64,000 nucleotides of DNA from Bartonella bacilliformis Ver097 (GCF_000709795.1 NZ_KL503803.1:1-64000); one strand, 5' to 3'; numbered from the stretch's first letter, positions 10,196-20,251 are shown. Notes: a model not told the origin generated them from the sequence alone. A program made the numbers and translations.

Positions 10196-10311
10196 ATATT
10201 TGTAAAAATTGTGACTGTAAAAAGCTGTTTTGTATGAGATATTTTAGTATTATGAGTTACTATTAAGAATAATAGAGGTGATTCTATTTTATTTAAGGAA
10301 CTGGATGTAAA

Positions 10312-10872
10312 ATGAAAAAAATATTAAATTTATTTGTAATTTCTGCTTTCTTGAGTATTTTCTCTGCAGCATTTGCTCAAAATGTAAAACCAGCTGCAAC
10401 GAAGCCTTCTGTTGCTACGCTGCCGAATGGTGCTTCTTCATTAGCTGAAACTTACGGTTTGTGGAGCGTTAACTGTGGTATACAGGATGGGAAAAAGATT
10501 TGTATTATGCTTCGTCAGGAAGTTAATGAGCAAGATCGTGTTCTGTTGTCTATGAATGTTTCTCTTGATGAGGAAGGGGTTGTATCTGGAAATTTGACGA
10601 TTCCTTTTGGTATACTGGTTTCCAAGCCTATTCGTTTACATGTAGATGATTCAAAATCTGTTATTGAAACCAATGTTCGCACTTGTGTGCCAGCAGGTTG
10701 TGTGGTTCCAGTAGTTTTTGACAAAAATTTTGTAGGGTCTTTGCGCGCTGGTAAGCAGCTGAAATTATCTATGACAATTGCTGCTCCAGGTGAACCAGCT
10801 TTGGATAATTTGTTTGTGCAATTGGGTGGTTTCAGCGACGCTCTTAAGCGTTTAAATTCTTTGCAAAAATGA
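10312..10872 (+). CDS. ialB: Invasion-associated locus B protein IalB
   Basis: This is a secreted 186-residue protein of the IalB family. A cleavable signal peptide is evident (ILNLFVISAFLSIFSAAFAQ, cleavage after AFA). The mature part shows the family pattern: YGLWSVNCGIQDGKKICIM with its first two cysteines, a central VSGNLTIPFGI strand, CVPAGCVVPV with two more cysteines, and a final GFSDAL. In B. bacilliformis ialA and ialB are adjacent and together increase erythrocyte invasion; the same order is seen here. The four cysteines probably form disulphides after export. Co-transcription with rppH is possible but not certain, as a 116-base spacer intervenes. Confidence 0.9.
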   Translation: MKKILNLFVISAFLSIFSAAFAQNVKPAATKPSVATLPNGASSLAETYGLWSVNCGIQDGKKICIMLRQEVNEQDRVLLSMNVSLDEEGVVSGNLTIPFGILVSKPIRLHVDDSKSVIETNVRTCVPAGCVVPVVFDKNFVGSLRAGKQLKLSMTIAAPGEPALDNLFVQLGGFSDALKRLNSLQK

Positions 10873-11045
10873 TATTAATAATGAAGAAAAAAGCTGTCTT
10901 TTGAGTGCTTTTAGTTTAGAAAGTAAGCAATATAGTCGGATTTTCTAAAAGGAGGGGATTCGATTTTTGAGATGCCTTTTCTGTTCAATATTTCTTCCGA
11001 TTTTATGAGATATTGTCTTGTTCTTCCGTTATCTATTAGAGAAAT

Positions 11046-11069
11046 ATAGCTCTATAAGTGTAGAGCTAT
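11046..11069. other. 9-bp inverted repeat in the ialB-yggT spacer
   Basis: ATAGCTCTA and TAGAGCTAT form a perfect stem around a six-base loop. There is no T-run on the plus strand, so its role as a terminator of ialB is uncertain. Confidence 0.4.
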
Positions 11070-11141
11070 GTTTCGATAGGTTTATTTTCGTAAATGTTTT
11101 ATATATAATCTTTTATTATGTTGGCGAATAAGGGATAAAGG

Positions 11142-11435
11142 ATGATTTATGCACTGCTTCAGATGATTGATCTGGTTTTCAGTATTTATATTGCTTTTTT
11201 AATAGCGAGTGCTGTTTTTTCTTGGCTTTATGCGTTTAATATCGTGAATAAATACAATCCTCTTGTTACTGTAATAGGGGATTTTTTGTATCGTATTACA
11301 GAACCAGTTCTGAGTCGTGTTCGGTATTTTTTACCAAATTTAGGAACAATTGATATTTCCCCTATTGTTGTATTCATGATTATTTATTTTATTCGCATCT
11401 TTATGTGGCGCGCTTATTCAGGTCTATTTTTATAA
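11142..11435 (+). CDS. YggT family membrane protein
   Basis: This is a 97-residue inner-membrane protein with two hydrophobic segments (LVFSIYIAFLIASAVFSWLYAF and ISPIVVFMIIYFIRIFM). The conserved motif between them reads ITEPVLSRVRYFLPNLGTID, matching the family's EPxLxPxRxxLPxxGxxD. YggT proteins are linked to cell division, shape and osmotic behaviour in several bacteria, without a settled biochemical role. GGGATAAAGG precedes the ATG. A DUF167 gene follows after 30 bases, the usual partner. Confidence 0.88.
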   Translation: MIYALLQMIDLVFSIYIAFLIASAVFSWLYAFNIVNKYNPLVTVIGDFLYRITEPVLSRVRYFLPNLGTIDISPIVVFMIIYFIRIFMWRAYSGLFL

Positions 11436-11465
11436 AAGTTAAAATGTCATCTTAGGCAAATAAAG

Positions 11466-11780
11466 ATGTTTTATCGAGTTGATGTTGATAGCTTGGTTCT
11501 GTTTGTACGTTTGATACCAAAAGCTTCAGTGAATCATATTGTAGAGGTTGAAAGCAGAGATGATGGAAAACAATATTTAATTATACGTCTTTGTGCTGTT
11601 CCTGAAGATGGCAAGGCAAATAAAGCATTAATTAAGTTTTTAGCGCAGCAATGGAAAATTCCATCTTCTTGTATCTCTCTTGAAAATGGTGCAATATCAC
11701 GTTACAAGCAGTTGCGTTTTTCAGGGGGAGTAGAAAAAATATTGCATTCTTTGAGTGATTATACTCCTGCACGAACATGA
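11466..11780 (+). CDS. DUF167 (YggU) family protein
   Basis: This small protein of 104 residues belongs to the YggU/DUF167 family. The family landmarks are RLIPKASVNHIV near the N-terminus, AVPEDGKANKALIKFLA in the middle and SLENGAISRYKQLRF towards the end. Members are small alpha/beta proteins of unknown biochemical function that often follow yggT, as here. The two are probably co-transcribed. The gene converges on ppa with 53 bases between the stops. Confidence 0.88.
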   Translation: MFYRVDVDSLVLFVRLIPKASVNHIVEVESRDDGKQYLIIRLCAVPEDGKANKALIKFLAQQWKIPSSCISLENGAISRYKQLRFSGGVEKILHSLSDYTPART

Positions 11781-11789
11781 ATGAAAAAT

Positions 11790-11816
11790 GCAAGCCTGTT
11801 TTTAAACAGACTTTGC
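11790..11816. terminator. Hairpin between convergent DUF167 gene and ppa
   Basis: The palindrome CTGTTT-TT-AAACAG sits in the 53-base spacer, with imperfect GCAAG / CTTTGC flanks that could lengthen the stem. It may serve both strands. The tight loop and weak T-run keep confidence low. Confidence 0.4.
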
Positions 11817-11833
11817 TTTGTTAACATTATTCA

Positions 11834-12364
11834 TTATATTGCTTTAGCTCGTTCAATGGCTTGTTGAATGAGCTCACGTGCAAAATTTTTATCACGCCAA
11901 CCTTCAATTTTAGCCCATTTTCCAGCCTCAAGATCTTTATAATGTTTGAAGAAATGCTCAATTTTTTTTAATATGTTTTCTGTAAGATCTGTATAATTAT
12001 AAATGCTGCTATATTGTTGTGTTAATTTAGAAGTGGGAACAGCAATAATTTTTTCATCCTTGCCACCATCGTCTTCCATAATTAAAGCCCCAATTGGGCG
12101 AACATTGATAACACAACCAGGAATGAGCGAGTGGGTATTACAGACAAGAACGTCAATCGGATCACTATCTTCTGAAAGTGTATGTGGGATGAAGCCATAA
12201 TTACCAGGATAGACCATTGATGTGGAAATAAAGCGGTCAACAAATAATGATCCAGATTTTTTATCCATCTCATATTTTACTGGTTGGCTATCAACCGGTA
12301 CTTCGATAATAACATTAACATCCTCTGGTGGATTATTACCAATCGGTATTTCTTTAATATTCAT
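11834..12364 (-). CDS. ppa: Inorganic pyrophosphatase
   Basis: This soluble family I pyrophosphatase hydrolyses pyrophosphate released by biosynthetic reactions and so pulls them forward. The 176 residues equal the E. coli enzyme in length. Visible motifs are [12 protein letters not shown], the metal-binding [11 protein letters not shown] with its aspartates, and [14 protein letters not shown] at 12364 is preceded by AGAGGAT; a TTG six codons further upstream is unlikely. It lies 61 bases downstream of typA on the same strand, with a hairpin between them. Confidence 0.95.
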   Translation of the reverse strand: MNIKEIPIGNNPPEDVNVIIEVPVDSQPVKYEMDKKSGSLFVDRFISTSMVYPGNYGFIPHTLSEDSDPIDVLVCNTHSLIPGCVINVRPIGALIMEDDGGKDEKIIAVPTSKLTQQYSSIYNYTDLTENILKKIEHFFKHYKDLEAGKWAKIEGWRDKNFARELIQQAIERAKAI

Positions 12365-12390
12365 GTAAATATCCTCTTGCAAGTAAAGTC

Positions 12391-12417
12391 GAGCTAAATG
12401 TAACGGGAATTTAGCTC
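12391..12417. other. 9-bp inverted repeat between typA and ppa
   Basis: GAGCTAAAT and ATTTAGCTC form a perfect stem around a nine-base loop in the 61-base typA-ppa spacer. No T-run follows on the minus strand. It could be an mRNA processing or stabilising structure, or a weak terminator. Confidence 0.4.
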
Positions 12418-12425
12418 TAGTATAA

Positions 12426-14252
12426 TCAGGTTAAAATTGATGAACGTGTTTTTTCAAAACGTTTGCGTTCATTAGGATCTAGATAAAGCTTGCGCAAACG
12501 AATATTTTTAGGGGTTACTTCTACAAGTTCATCATCTTGTATCCATGATAGTGCACGTTCTAATGTCATTTTGACTGGAGGTGTTAATTTAATCGCTTCA
12601 TCTTTACCAGCAGCACGCATATTGGTCAGCTTTTTTCCTTTTAATACATTCACTTCTAAATCGTTATCGCGTGAATGTATGCCAACAATCATACCTTGAT
12701 AAACTTTAACACCTGCATCAATGACCATGGCTCCACGATCTTCAAGGTTAAAAAGTGCGTAGGCGACAGCTTCACCATTGTCATTTGAAATCATAACACC
12801 ATTGATACGGCCACCAATCTCTCCTTTATAAGGTTCGTAAGCACGAAAAAGGCGGTTCATGATTGCTGTACCACGTGTATCGGTTAACAATTCAGATTGG
12901 TAACCAATAAGTCCCCGAGTTGGTGCGTAAAAGACAAGGCGTACACGATTGCCACCAGAGGGACGTAATTCAACCATTTCTGCTTTACGTTCTGACATTT
13001 TTTGTACAACGGTTCCAGAATATTCTTCGTCAACATCGATCACAACTTCTTCGATTGGTTCTAAAGTTGCTCCGTTTTCATCTTTTTGCATGACGACACG
13101 TGGGCATGAAACACTGAGTTCAAATCCTTCTCGACGCATATTTTCAATGAGGACTGCTAGTTGTAATTCTCCTCGTCCTGAAACATAGAAAGAATCTTTA
13201 TCAGCAGACTCTTCAATTTTAAGAGCGACATTACCTTCTGCTTCTTTTAATAAGCGATCACGAATGATACGGCTTGTTACTTTATCTCCCTCAGTTCCAG
13301 CAAGGGGGCTATCATTTACTAGAAAACTCATGGTAACAGTAGGAGGATCAATGGGTTGAGCAGTAAGGGGTTCATGAATTTCGGGGTCACAAAAAGTATC
13401 GGCAACTGTGCCTTTCTTTAGACCTGCAATAGCTACAATATCACCGGCAACGCTTTCTTCAATTGGTTGTCTTTCTAACCCACGAAATGCTAAAATTTTT
13501 GAAATACGCCCAGTTTCTAAAACTGTTCCATCTTGTCCAAGAACTTTAACGCTTTGATTGGGTTTAATAGAGCCTGAATGAATTCGTCCTGTAATGAGGC
13601 GGCCCAAAAATGGATCTGCTTCAAGAATAGTACCAATCATGCGGAATGGCCCCTCCGCTACGGTTGGTGCAGGTACATGGCGAATTACAAGATCAAATAA
13701 AGGGCTTAATCCCTGATCTTTTGGTCCTTCAGGAGATTCAGCCATCCATCCATCGCGACCTGATCCATAAAGAATAGGAAAATCAAGCTGTTCATCGGTT
13801 GCATCAAGAGATGCAAACAGATCAAAAACTTCGTTAATGACTTCATCAGCGCGTGCATCAGGCCGATCAATTTTATTAATGACAACAATAGGACGTAGAC
13901 CTACTTTCAATGCTTTTCCAACAACAAATTTCGTTTGTGGCATAGGTCCCTCAGCGGCATCAACAAGTACAATCGCTCCGTCCACCATATTGAGAATACG
14001 TTCAACTTCTCCTCCGAAATCAGCGTGGCCAGGAGTGTCAACAATGTTAATTCGGATATCTTTCCAAACGACAGATGTTGCTTTTGCTAAAATTGTAATA
14101 CCGCGTTCTTTTTCGATGTCGTTTGAATCCATCATGCGCTCACCGGTGCGCTGGTTATCGCGGATATTTCCTGATTGTCTAAGAAGCCCGTCTACAAGTG
14201 TTGTTTTACCATGGTCAACGTGGGCAATGATGGCGATATTACGCAATTGCAT
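12426..14252 (-). CDS. typA: Translational GTPase TypA/BipA
   Basis: This ribosome-binding GTPase of the EF-G family acts in 50S assembly and in adaptation to stress and cold. The 608 residues carry the full G-domain set: [12 protein letters not shown] (G1), KERGITIL (G2 region), [11 protein letters not shown] (G3) and [10 protein letters not shown] (G4). Domain 2, EF-G-like domains and the TypA-specific C-terminal domain follow ([33 protein letters not shown]). Length and motifs are typical and nothing is unusual. ppa follows on the same strand. Confidence 0.96.
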   Translation of the reverse strand: MQLRNIAIIAHVDHGKTTLVDGLLRQSGNIRDNQRTGERMMDSNDIEKERGITILAKATSVVWKDIRINIVDTPGHADFGGEVERILNMVDGAIVLVDAAEGPMPQTKFVVGKALKVGLRPIVVINKIDRPDARADEVINEVFDLFASLDATDEQLDFPILYGSGRDGWMAESPEGPKDQGLSPLFDLVIRHVPAPTVAEGPFRMIGTILEADPFLGRLITGRIHSGSIKPNQSVKVLGQDGTVLETGRISKILAFRGLERQPIEESVAGDIVAIAGLKKGTVADTFCDPEIHEPLTAQPIDPPTVTMSFLVNDSPLAGTEGDKVTSRIIRDRLLKEAEGNVALKIEESADKDSFYVSGRGELQLAVLIENMRREGFELSVSCPRVVMQKDENGATLEPIEEVVIDVDEEYSGTVVQKMSERKAEMVELRPSGGNRVRLVFYAPTRGLIGYQSELLTDTRGTAIMNRLFRAYEPYKGEIGGRINGVMISNDNGEAVAYALFNLEDRGAMVIDAGVKVYQGMIVGIHSRDNDLEVNVLKGKKLTNMRAAGKDEAIKLTPPVKMTLERALSWIQDDELVEVTPKNIRLRKLYLDPNERKRFEKTRSSILT

Positions 14253-14467
14253 AAATTTTCTTCTTTTCGTTTAATGAAATTTCATTTGAGGCAAAGTTTT
14301 TGTGTTTTTTACTTTGCAGTTTGAAGTCTTGTACAATTTTTTTTATGATTTTGAAAGAGGAAGAACTGCTTTTCTAAAGAAGTATTTACGAAGATTTTTT
14401 GTATATCTTGCAGTTTTTGTGAGTTTTGAGAACCCTTTTGGTAGAACATATTTCATATAGAGTGCGT

Positions 14468-14515
14468 ATTCAATGCAACCTAATCTCTTCAATATGGTAT
14501 TAGGCTGCATTGAAT
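14468..14515. terminator. 17-bp inverted repeat downstream of mgtE
   Basis: ATTCAATGCAACCTAAT (14468-14484) and its near-exact complement (14499-14515, one mismatch) flank a 14-base loop. The element begins 21 bases beyond the mgtE stop. It is the longest stem in the window apart from the nhaA and ctpA hairpins. No T-run is seen on the minus strand, so terminator function is inferred from position only. Confidence 0.5.
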
Positions 14516-14535
14516 GTATTTCTTATATATTCAAG

Positions 14536-15912
14536 TTAGAGCAAAGTTCCAGATAAGATGATGGAAGCAATAGAGAAATAAATCACAATTCCCATAACAT
14601 CTACTAAAGTTGCAACAAAAGGAGCTGAAGCACTTGCTGGATCAAATTTAAAAGATTTAAGAATAAAAGGAAGCATAGAGCCAGACAAAGAACCAAATGT
14701 CACAACTCCGACTAATGCGGCACCTACTGTCATAGCAACAAGAATCCAGTGTTCACCATAATTATAGATACCGAGTTGTTGCCAAAGTACAATGCGCATA
14801 ATTCCAATACTTCCGAGTAAAAGACCCAGAGCTATTCCTGCTGGAATTTCACGCATGATAACTCTCCACCAATTTTTGAGTGAGAGTTCACGTAAGGCTA
14901 ATGCGCGAATGATAATGGATGTTGCCTGTGATCCTGAGTTTCCTCCTGAGCTCATAATGAGAGGAATAAACAGCGTAAGAACGAGAGCTTTTTCAAGCTC
15001 ATCTTCAAAATGTTGCATGGCACTTGCTGTTAACATTTCACCCATAAAGAGTAGAGCGAGCCAGCCGCCGCGTTTTTTCATCATGCCAAGAAAATTTATC
15101 TGCATATAGGGTTTGTCAAGAGCTTCCATACCTCCAAATTTATAGGTATCTTCACTCATTTCATCGACTATAGTATCAAGTACATCATCAACCGTTACAA
15201 TACCAATGACGTGATTATTGTCATCGATAACTGGTACAGAGAGAAGATCATGACGTTGAAAAAGACGGGCAATATCTTCATGATCTGTAAAAGGCGATAT
15301 TGTGATTGGTGTGTCATGTGTAGAAACATTAAGAATTTGATCATCAGGTGAGGCAAGAATAAGACTACGCAACGAAACAGCTTTTAGAAGCTCACCTGTT
15401 TTGGGATCAATAACATAACTTGTATAAACTGTTTCACGCGTTTGTTCAACATCACGAATGTGATCTAGAGTTCTTTGTACGGTCCAGTTTGCTGGAATTG
15501 TTATAAACTCTGTTGTCATTAAGGCACCAGCCGTATGGTCGGGATAACTGGTGAGTTTTTTAAGTTCAGTCCGCGTTAAGGGTTTTAGTAAAGCATAAAG
15601 CTGTGTACGTGTTTCTCCATTAATGTCTTGGAAAACGTCTGCAGCAGCATCTGCTGACATGCCATCAAGAATTTCAACAGAACGATTAATAGGCAAAAGT
15701 TCAAGAATAGCAGCTGGTTGTTCGAGCTCTGGTTTATCAAAAAGTTCAATTGTATAATCGAGTGGTAAAAGACTGAGAATAGTCACACGTTCCATAATAT
15801 CAAGATCGTTGATTATATCAATCGAGTCAGCAAAATGGCGATTTTTTAATTCTTTGGCGATCGCTTCCGGAGAAAGATTTTTGAAGTCGAAGGTTGTTTC
15901 AATTTTAGTCAT
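14536..15912 (-). CDS. mgtE: Magnesium transporter MgtE
   Basis: This is an inner-membrane Mg2+ channel gated by cytosolic magnesium. The 458 residues begin with the helical MgtE N domain (repeats such as RVTILSLLPL and AAILELLP). A pair of CBS domains at about residues 130-255 follows (AGALMTTEFITI; LLSVPVIDDNNHVIGIVTVDD). The C-terminal membrane domain has five hydrophobic helices, including the pore motif SSGGNSGSQATS. ATG at 15912 lies about ten bases after GGAAGG; a TTG two codons upstream is possible. It is monocistronic, with 283 bases of spacer separating it from typA. Confidence 0.94.
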   Translation of the reverse strand: MTKIETTFDFKNLSPEAIAKELKNRHFADSIDIINDLDIMERVTILSLLPLDYTIELFDKPELEQPAAILELLPINRSVEILDGMSADAAADVFQDINGETRTQLYALLKPLTRTELKKLTSYPDHTAGALMTTEFITIPANWTVQRTLDHIRDVEQTRETVYTSYVIDPKTGELLKAVSLRSLILASPDDQILNVSTHDTPITISPFTDHEDIARLFQRHDLLSVPVIDDNNHVIGIVTVDDVLDTIVDEMSEDTYKFGGMEALDKPYMQINFLGMMKKRGGWLALLFMGEMLTASAMQHFEDELEKALVLTLFIPLIMSSGGNSGSQATSIIIRALALRELSLKNWWRVIMREIPAGIALGLLLGSIGIMRIVLWQQLGIYNYGEHWILVAMTVGAALVGVVTFGSLSGSMLPFILKSFKFDPASASAPFVATLVDVMGIVIYFSIASIILSGTLL

Positions 15913-15918
15913 GCTCAA

Positions 15919-16240
15919 GCACCTTCCAAAAGTTAGAAAATTACGGATCTGGATATGTGGATAGGAATAAATTAAAATTATAGGAAATTAAAAGAAAGTC
16001 CCGCTCCATTTCTTCCTCAATTGTTAATATTTAAACTAAAGTCAAGGATAGATCACAGGCTATAAACAGTTTCATCTTCGCAATAAATAGAGCTTTTATT
16101 TTTATCTATCTTTTATAAGTAAAGTGTTTTTTATTTTTTGTATTAAAAATATGGGTTTAAGAGACTGTTTTGAAGCGCATTGGATAATTTTATAGTATAG
16201 TCAATACATATTGTAAAAGTTGTTATTTTACAAATTTTAT
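15919..16240. other. Divergent spacer between mgtE and the M3 peptidase gene
   Basis: This is about 320 bases of AT-rich sequence between divergent genes, so it must hold both promoters. I cannot pick a convincing -35/-10 pair or operator. No RNA gene or conserved ORF is seen. Confidence 0.5.
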
Positions 16241-16258
16241 AGGAGGTATAGAATAATC

Positions 16259-18283
16259 ATGACGAAAGAGGCAGTGTTGGATTGGGCAGGGTTTTCAGGG
16301 CTTCCAGATTTTTCTTTAATAAGTGATGATGATTTTAAGCCTGCTTTTGAGCAAGCACTTAAAGAAGCTGAAGCAGAAATAGAAAAAATTGCATCTATAG
16401 CAGAAACACCAACATTTGAGAATTTTTTGCAACCTTTTGAGCTTTCTGGAAGGGCACTTGATCGTGTGTGTTCAATATTTTTCATGCGCTCAGGTGCGCA
16501 TAGCAATGCGTTGATTCGGCAATTAGAACAAGAATTTGTTGTAAAGCTTTCTCGTTATTCGTCAAAAATTATGATGGATACCCGCATCTTTATGAAAATG
16601 GATGTGCTTTATAAACAAGCGCAGCAGAATGCGTATGATGGTGAAACGAAGCGCGTGATTGAGCAAGGGTGGAAACAGTTTATATATAATGGTGCAAAAC
16701 TTGATGAAAAAGGTAAGAAACACTTTGCTGAAATCAATGAAAAGCTTGCTCTCCTAAACGCTACTTTTGGTCAACATGTGTTAAAAGATGAAGCTGAATG
16801 GGTTTTGTTTTTAGAAAAAACAGATTTATCTGGTTTACCTGATGATCTGGTTTCTTCAATGAAAGAAGTTGCATGTGAAAAGGGGCGTGATGGAGTTTAT
16901 GCGCTAACATTGACACGATCGATCGTTGAACCTTTTTTGAAATTTTCGCATCGTCGTGATTTACGTAAAATAGTGTTTCAAGCTTGGTCTAAACGTGGTG
17001 AAAATAGCAATGATAATAATAATCGAAAGATTATTGTAGAGATTATCAAGCTTCGAGATGAAAAAGCTAAATTGCTAGGATATAAATCTTTCGCAGATTT
17101 AAAACTCGATAATACTATGGCCAAGAGCGTGGATTCAGTTATGCATTTGCTCATACCTGTGTGGGAGCGAGCAAGAGATAAAGCTGCTGCTGAGCAGGCT
17201 GAATTACAAAGTTTTTCAGAAAATCAGGGAAATAATGAATTTTTAGCTGCTTGGGATTGGCGTTATTATGCTGAAAAATTACGTGCTGAAAAATTTTCTT
17301 TCGATGAAGCTGAGATCAAACATTATTTTCAGTTGGACCGTATGATTGAAGCAGCATTTTCGGTTGCAGGAAAACTTTTTGGAATTTCATTTGAAGAAAA
17401 AACGTCTACAGTGCTTTGGCACCCTGATGTACGTTTGTGGGAAGTAAAAAAATCTGATGGGAGTTTGCTTGGACACTTTATTGGTGATTATTTTGCGCGT
17501 TCTTCAAAGAGGTCTGGTGCATGGATGAGTAAGCTGCAATCGCAGCATAAATTAGGTAGTGGACAAAAGCCTATCATTTATAATGTTTGTAATTTTGTTA
17601 AGCCACCTAAAGGGGAGGCAGCTCTTTTGTCGCTGGATGATGCGCGTACACTTTTTCATGAATTTGGGCATGCGTTGCATGGTTTGCTTTCTAATGTAAC
17701 ATGGCCATCTGTAGCAGGAACATCAGTTTCTCGTGATTTTGTTGAGTTGCCCTCTCAACTTTACGAACATTGGTTGACTGTGCCAGAGATATTAAAATCT
17801 TACGCTACGCATGTGAAGACAGGCCTTCCTATGCCACAAGATTTATTAAATAAAATTGCATTAGCACATAAATTTAATGCCGGTTTTTGTGCAGTTGAAT
17901 TTATTTCATCAGCTTTAGTTGATATGGCCTTTCATAGGGGAGAAATAGTAGATGATCCGGCATTATTTGAGCATAACGAATTAGAAAAACTGAAAATGCC
18001 TGATACAATTGCTATGCGTCATCGTCCTCCGCATTTTACGCATATATTTTCAGGGGATGGTTATGCTGCTGGTTATTATTCTTATATGTGGTCGGAAGTG
18101 CTTGATGCTGATGCTTTCCAAGCTTTTGAAGAAACAGGCGACGTTTTTCACCCAGAGCTTGCTGAGCGACTAAAGCGCTTTATCTATTCTGCAGGAGGTA
18201 GTTGTGATCCAGAAGAGCTTTATGTAGCTTTTCGGGGGCGATTGCCTTCATCAGAGGCGATGATTGAAAAACGTGGCTTGTAA
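16259..18283 (+). CDS. dcp: M3 family oligopeptidase (peptidyl-dipeptidase Dcp type)
   Basis: This zinc metallopeptidase degrades short peptides in the cytoplasm or periplasm. The 674 residues are close to the roughly 680 of E. coli Dcp. The active-site motif HEFGHALHG (HExxH, with the downstream zinc-ligand Glu in the segment around SRDFVELPSQLYEHWL) lies at about residue 465. The substrate-binding GDGYAAGYYSYMWSEVLDAD is near the C-terminus. There is no signal peptide. A perfect AGGAGG at 16241-16246 sits 12 bases before the ATG at 16259, so the longer open frame from 16220 is rejected. Dcp and oligopeptidase A are close relatives, so the subfamily is less certain than the family. Confidence 0.9.
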   Translation: MTKEAVLDWAGFSGLPDFSLISDDDFKPAFEQALKEAEAEIEKIASIAETPTFENFLQPFELSGRALDRVCSIFFMRSGAHSNALIRQLEQEFVVKLSRYSSKIMMDTRIFMKMDVLYKQAQQNAYDGETKRVIEQGWKQFIYNGAKLDEKGKKHFAEINEKLALLNATFGQHVLKDEAEWVLFLEKTDLSGLPDDLVSSMKEVACEKGRDGVYALTLTRSIVEPFLKFSHRRDLRKIVFQAWSKRGENSNDNNNRKIIVEIIKLRDEKAKLLGYKSFADLKLDNTMAKSVDSVMHLLIPVWERARDKAAAEQAELQSFSENQGNNEFLAAWDWRYYAEKLRAEKFSFDEAEIKHYFQLDRMIEAAFSVAGKLFGISFEEKTSTVLWHPDVRLWEVKKSDGSLLGHFIGDYFARSSKRSGAWMSKLQSQHKLGSGQKPIIYNVCNFVKPPKGEAALLSLDDARTLFHEFGHALHGLLSNVTWPSVAGTSVSRDFVELPSQLYEHWLTVPEILKSYATHVKTGLPMPQDLLNKIALAHKFNAGFCAVEFISSALVDMAFHRGEIVDDPALFEHNELEKLKMPDTIAMRHRPPHFTHIFSGDGYAAGYYSYMWSEVLDADAFQAFEETGDVFHPELAERLKRFIYSAGGSCDPEELYVAFRGRLPSSEAMIEKRGL

Positions 18284-18295
18284 AAAATTATAACC

Positions 18296-18320
18296 AATAT
18301 AGCGCGAGCTATATTAGTTT
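18296..18320 (+). terminator. Rho-independent terminator of the M3 peptidase gene
   Basis: AATATAGC and GCTATATT form an 8-bp stem with a GCGA loop, followed by AGTTTTTG. It starts 13 bases past the stop codon. Confidence 0.65.
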
Positions 18321-18724
18321 TTGCTTTGAGTTATAAAAATATCGTATTTCCTCATGAAATAGGCCATTGTGCTGGCTTTTTTTGTCGAACTTTTGTGCAT
18401 GTGAGTAGGCAGCTAATTTTATACAAATTTTCTAATAAAGGCGTTTTATAAAGCTTTTCACAGTTATAAATTTCCAATCTTAGTTTTATCCTTTGCTTTT
18501 GTTAGGGATAACAGAAAATTTTTATAAATAACTTAAAAGCTAGAAACAGGCCTTCTCCCTGTTATTTGCAGTTATTGTTGAAGCGACCATTATTGTTTAC
18601 GTTTAAATTAAACAACACTGTAAAAACATGCGCTTTGTTAGAGTTTTTTATGGCCCTCAACGCTATAAAAAAATAGAAAAATCAACTGTACCCAACAGAA
18701 GAGGAATGAGAATTTTATTCAAAA
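18321..18724. other. Convergent spacer between dcp and the mltB-like gene
   Basis: About 400 bases lie between two convergent genes and need hold no promoter. I see a short AACAGG/CCTGTT stem near 18545-18563 and no recognisable coding remnant, tRNA or repeat. The length is unusual for a convergent spacer and suggests a lost gene. Confidence 0.45.
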
Positions 18725-19981
18725 TTATTGTTTCCTAAGCAGTAAAAGAACTTCATAATTTGGGTATCCGTTGACTTCTAAGCCATGGAGAAGCTGAAAA
18801 TCTTTGATTGCTTTTTGGGAAGCTGTACCAATTTTACCGTCAATTTCTCCTTTATAATGACCAAGCTTAGCTAAGTGAGATTGTAATTCCATGCGCTCCT
18901 GGAAATTAATAGGCTTAAATGGCCGATTCCAATCTTGTACTAATCCGGAGTGTCCAGCAATACGGTTAGCAAGGAGAGAAACAGCGAAAGCATAGCGATC
19001 CGCATTATTATAACGTTTCAAAACAAAGAAATTTTTTGTTACCAAAAATGCAGGTCCCTCAGGGCCATTAGGTAATTTCAGTGTTGCATATTCAGAAGGA
19101 GAAGGAAAGGGTTTCCCATTCGCATTTTGAACACCGAGTTTTGTCCATTGTGCAAAGGAAAGCTTATCATCAGGCAATTGTTTCCCATGCGGTAACTTGA
19201 CTTCAAATCCCCAATGAAGGCCAGGTTGCCAACCGTTCATGTGGAGAAGATTAGCAGCTGTAGCAAGCGCATCTGGAATTGATGTCCAGATATCGCAATG
19301 TCCACTTCCGTCCATGTCAACGGCATAAGCAAGATAACTGCTTGGGATAAATTGTGTATGCCCTAATGCACCAGCCCAAGATCCGGTAAGTTGAGAGCGA
19401 TGAATTACACCACTTTGAAGAATTTTCATAGCAGCGATAAGTTGCGTACGTGCATATTTTTCGCGTTTTTTATCAGCATAGGCTAAAGTTGCAAGGGAAC
19501 GAATAGCATCACGCATCATCCTCTTGTTTTCTAAGGCTTTTCCATAGTTACTTTCCATTGACCAAATGGCAAGGATGATATTACTGTTAACGCCAAAACG
19601 TTTTTCAATTTTATCGAGCCATGTTTTCCATTTTTTTGCCTGATTCCGTCCTCCTATAATCGCAATATCATGAATACGATTATCAAAGTAGTTCCAAGGA
19701 GAATCAACAAACTCTGGTTGATAGGTTGCTCTCTCTAATACTTCTGGATCAATTGCCTGAACTGTTTCGAATGCTATATCGAATGTGGCTGACGAAATAT
19801 TGTTAGCTAAAGCTGTTTTTTTAAATTCTTGAATCCAAATTTTAAAGCCACTGTTAGCATATGTATGCGAGGAAAAAAGCATTAAAGAAGTAAAAACCAC
19901 AAAAGCGAAACCAATGATAAGAAGTCTCCAATTTATTAATTGCCTTGAAAAGGCGAATGTACTAAGCTCTACTTTTTGCAT
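18725..19981 (-). CDS. Lytic murein transglycosylase, MltB family, with peptidoglycan-binding domain
   Basis: This envelope enzyme cleaves the MurNAc-GlcNAc bond in peptidoglycan, forming 1,6-anhydro ends. The 418 residues start with a hydrophobic segment (LLIIGFAFVVFTSLMLFSSH), probably a signal peptide. The SLT_2 catalytic domain has its Glu in AIWSMESNYGKA and the typical GALGHTQFIPSSYLAYAVD. The last 60 residues form a PG_binding_1 domain (LQSHLAKLGHYKGEIDGKIG). There is no lipobox, unlike E. coli MltB. GGAAA lies upstream of the ATG. It is divergent from galU. Confidence 0.92.
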   Translation of the reverse strand: MQKVELSTFAFSRQLINWRLLIIGFAFVVFTSLMLFSSHTYANSGFKIWIQEFKKTALANNISSATFDIAFETVQAIDPEVLERATYQPEFVDSPWNYFDNRIHDIAIIGGRNQAKKWKTWLDKIEKRFGVNSNIILAIWSMESNYGKALENKRMMRDAIRSLATLAYADKKREKYARTQLIAAMKILQSGVIHRSQLTGSWAGALGHTQFIPSSYLAYAVDMDGSGHCDIWTSIPDALATAANLLHMNGWQPGLHWGFEVKLPHGKQLPDDKLSFAQWTKLGVQNANGKPFPSPSEYATLKLPNGPEGPAFLVTKNFFVLKRYNNADRYAFAVSLLANRIAGHSGLVQDWNRPFKPINFQERMELQSHLAKLGHYKGEIDGKIGTASQKAIKDFQLLHGLEVNGYPNYEVLLLLRKQ

Positions 19982-20251
19982 TTTTTATTTCCGTCAATGT
20001 TAAATTATTTCGATTGAGGTCATTTCATTTTCGTATTTGGGTTTGTAGAGTATGCTGCCAAGTTAAACAAAGAATTTAAAATAAACCATGTTACATTGAA
20101 AATATTCTAATCCAATTTTCCTACCCGTGTCCTTTATAATTGCAATTGAGATAGTAAAATATATTCTTAATGTTTTCGTTAAGAGATGATAACAACATTG
20201 AGTCAAAAAGTTATACCGTGAAATATCATGTTTACAATCAGGAGAGTCAGT

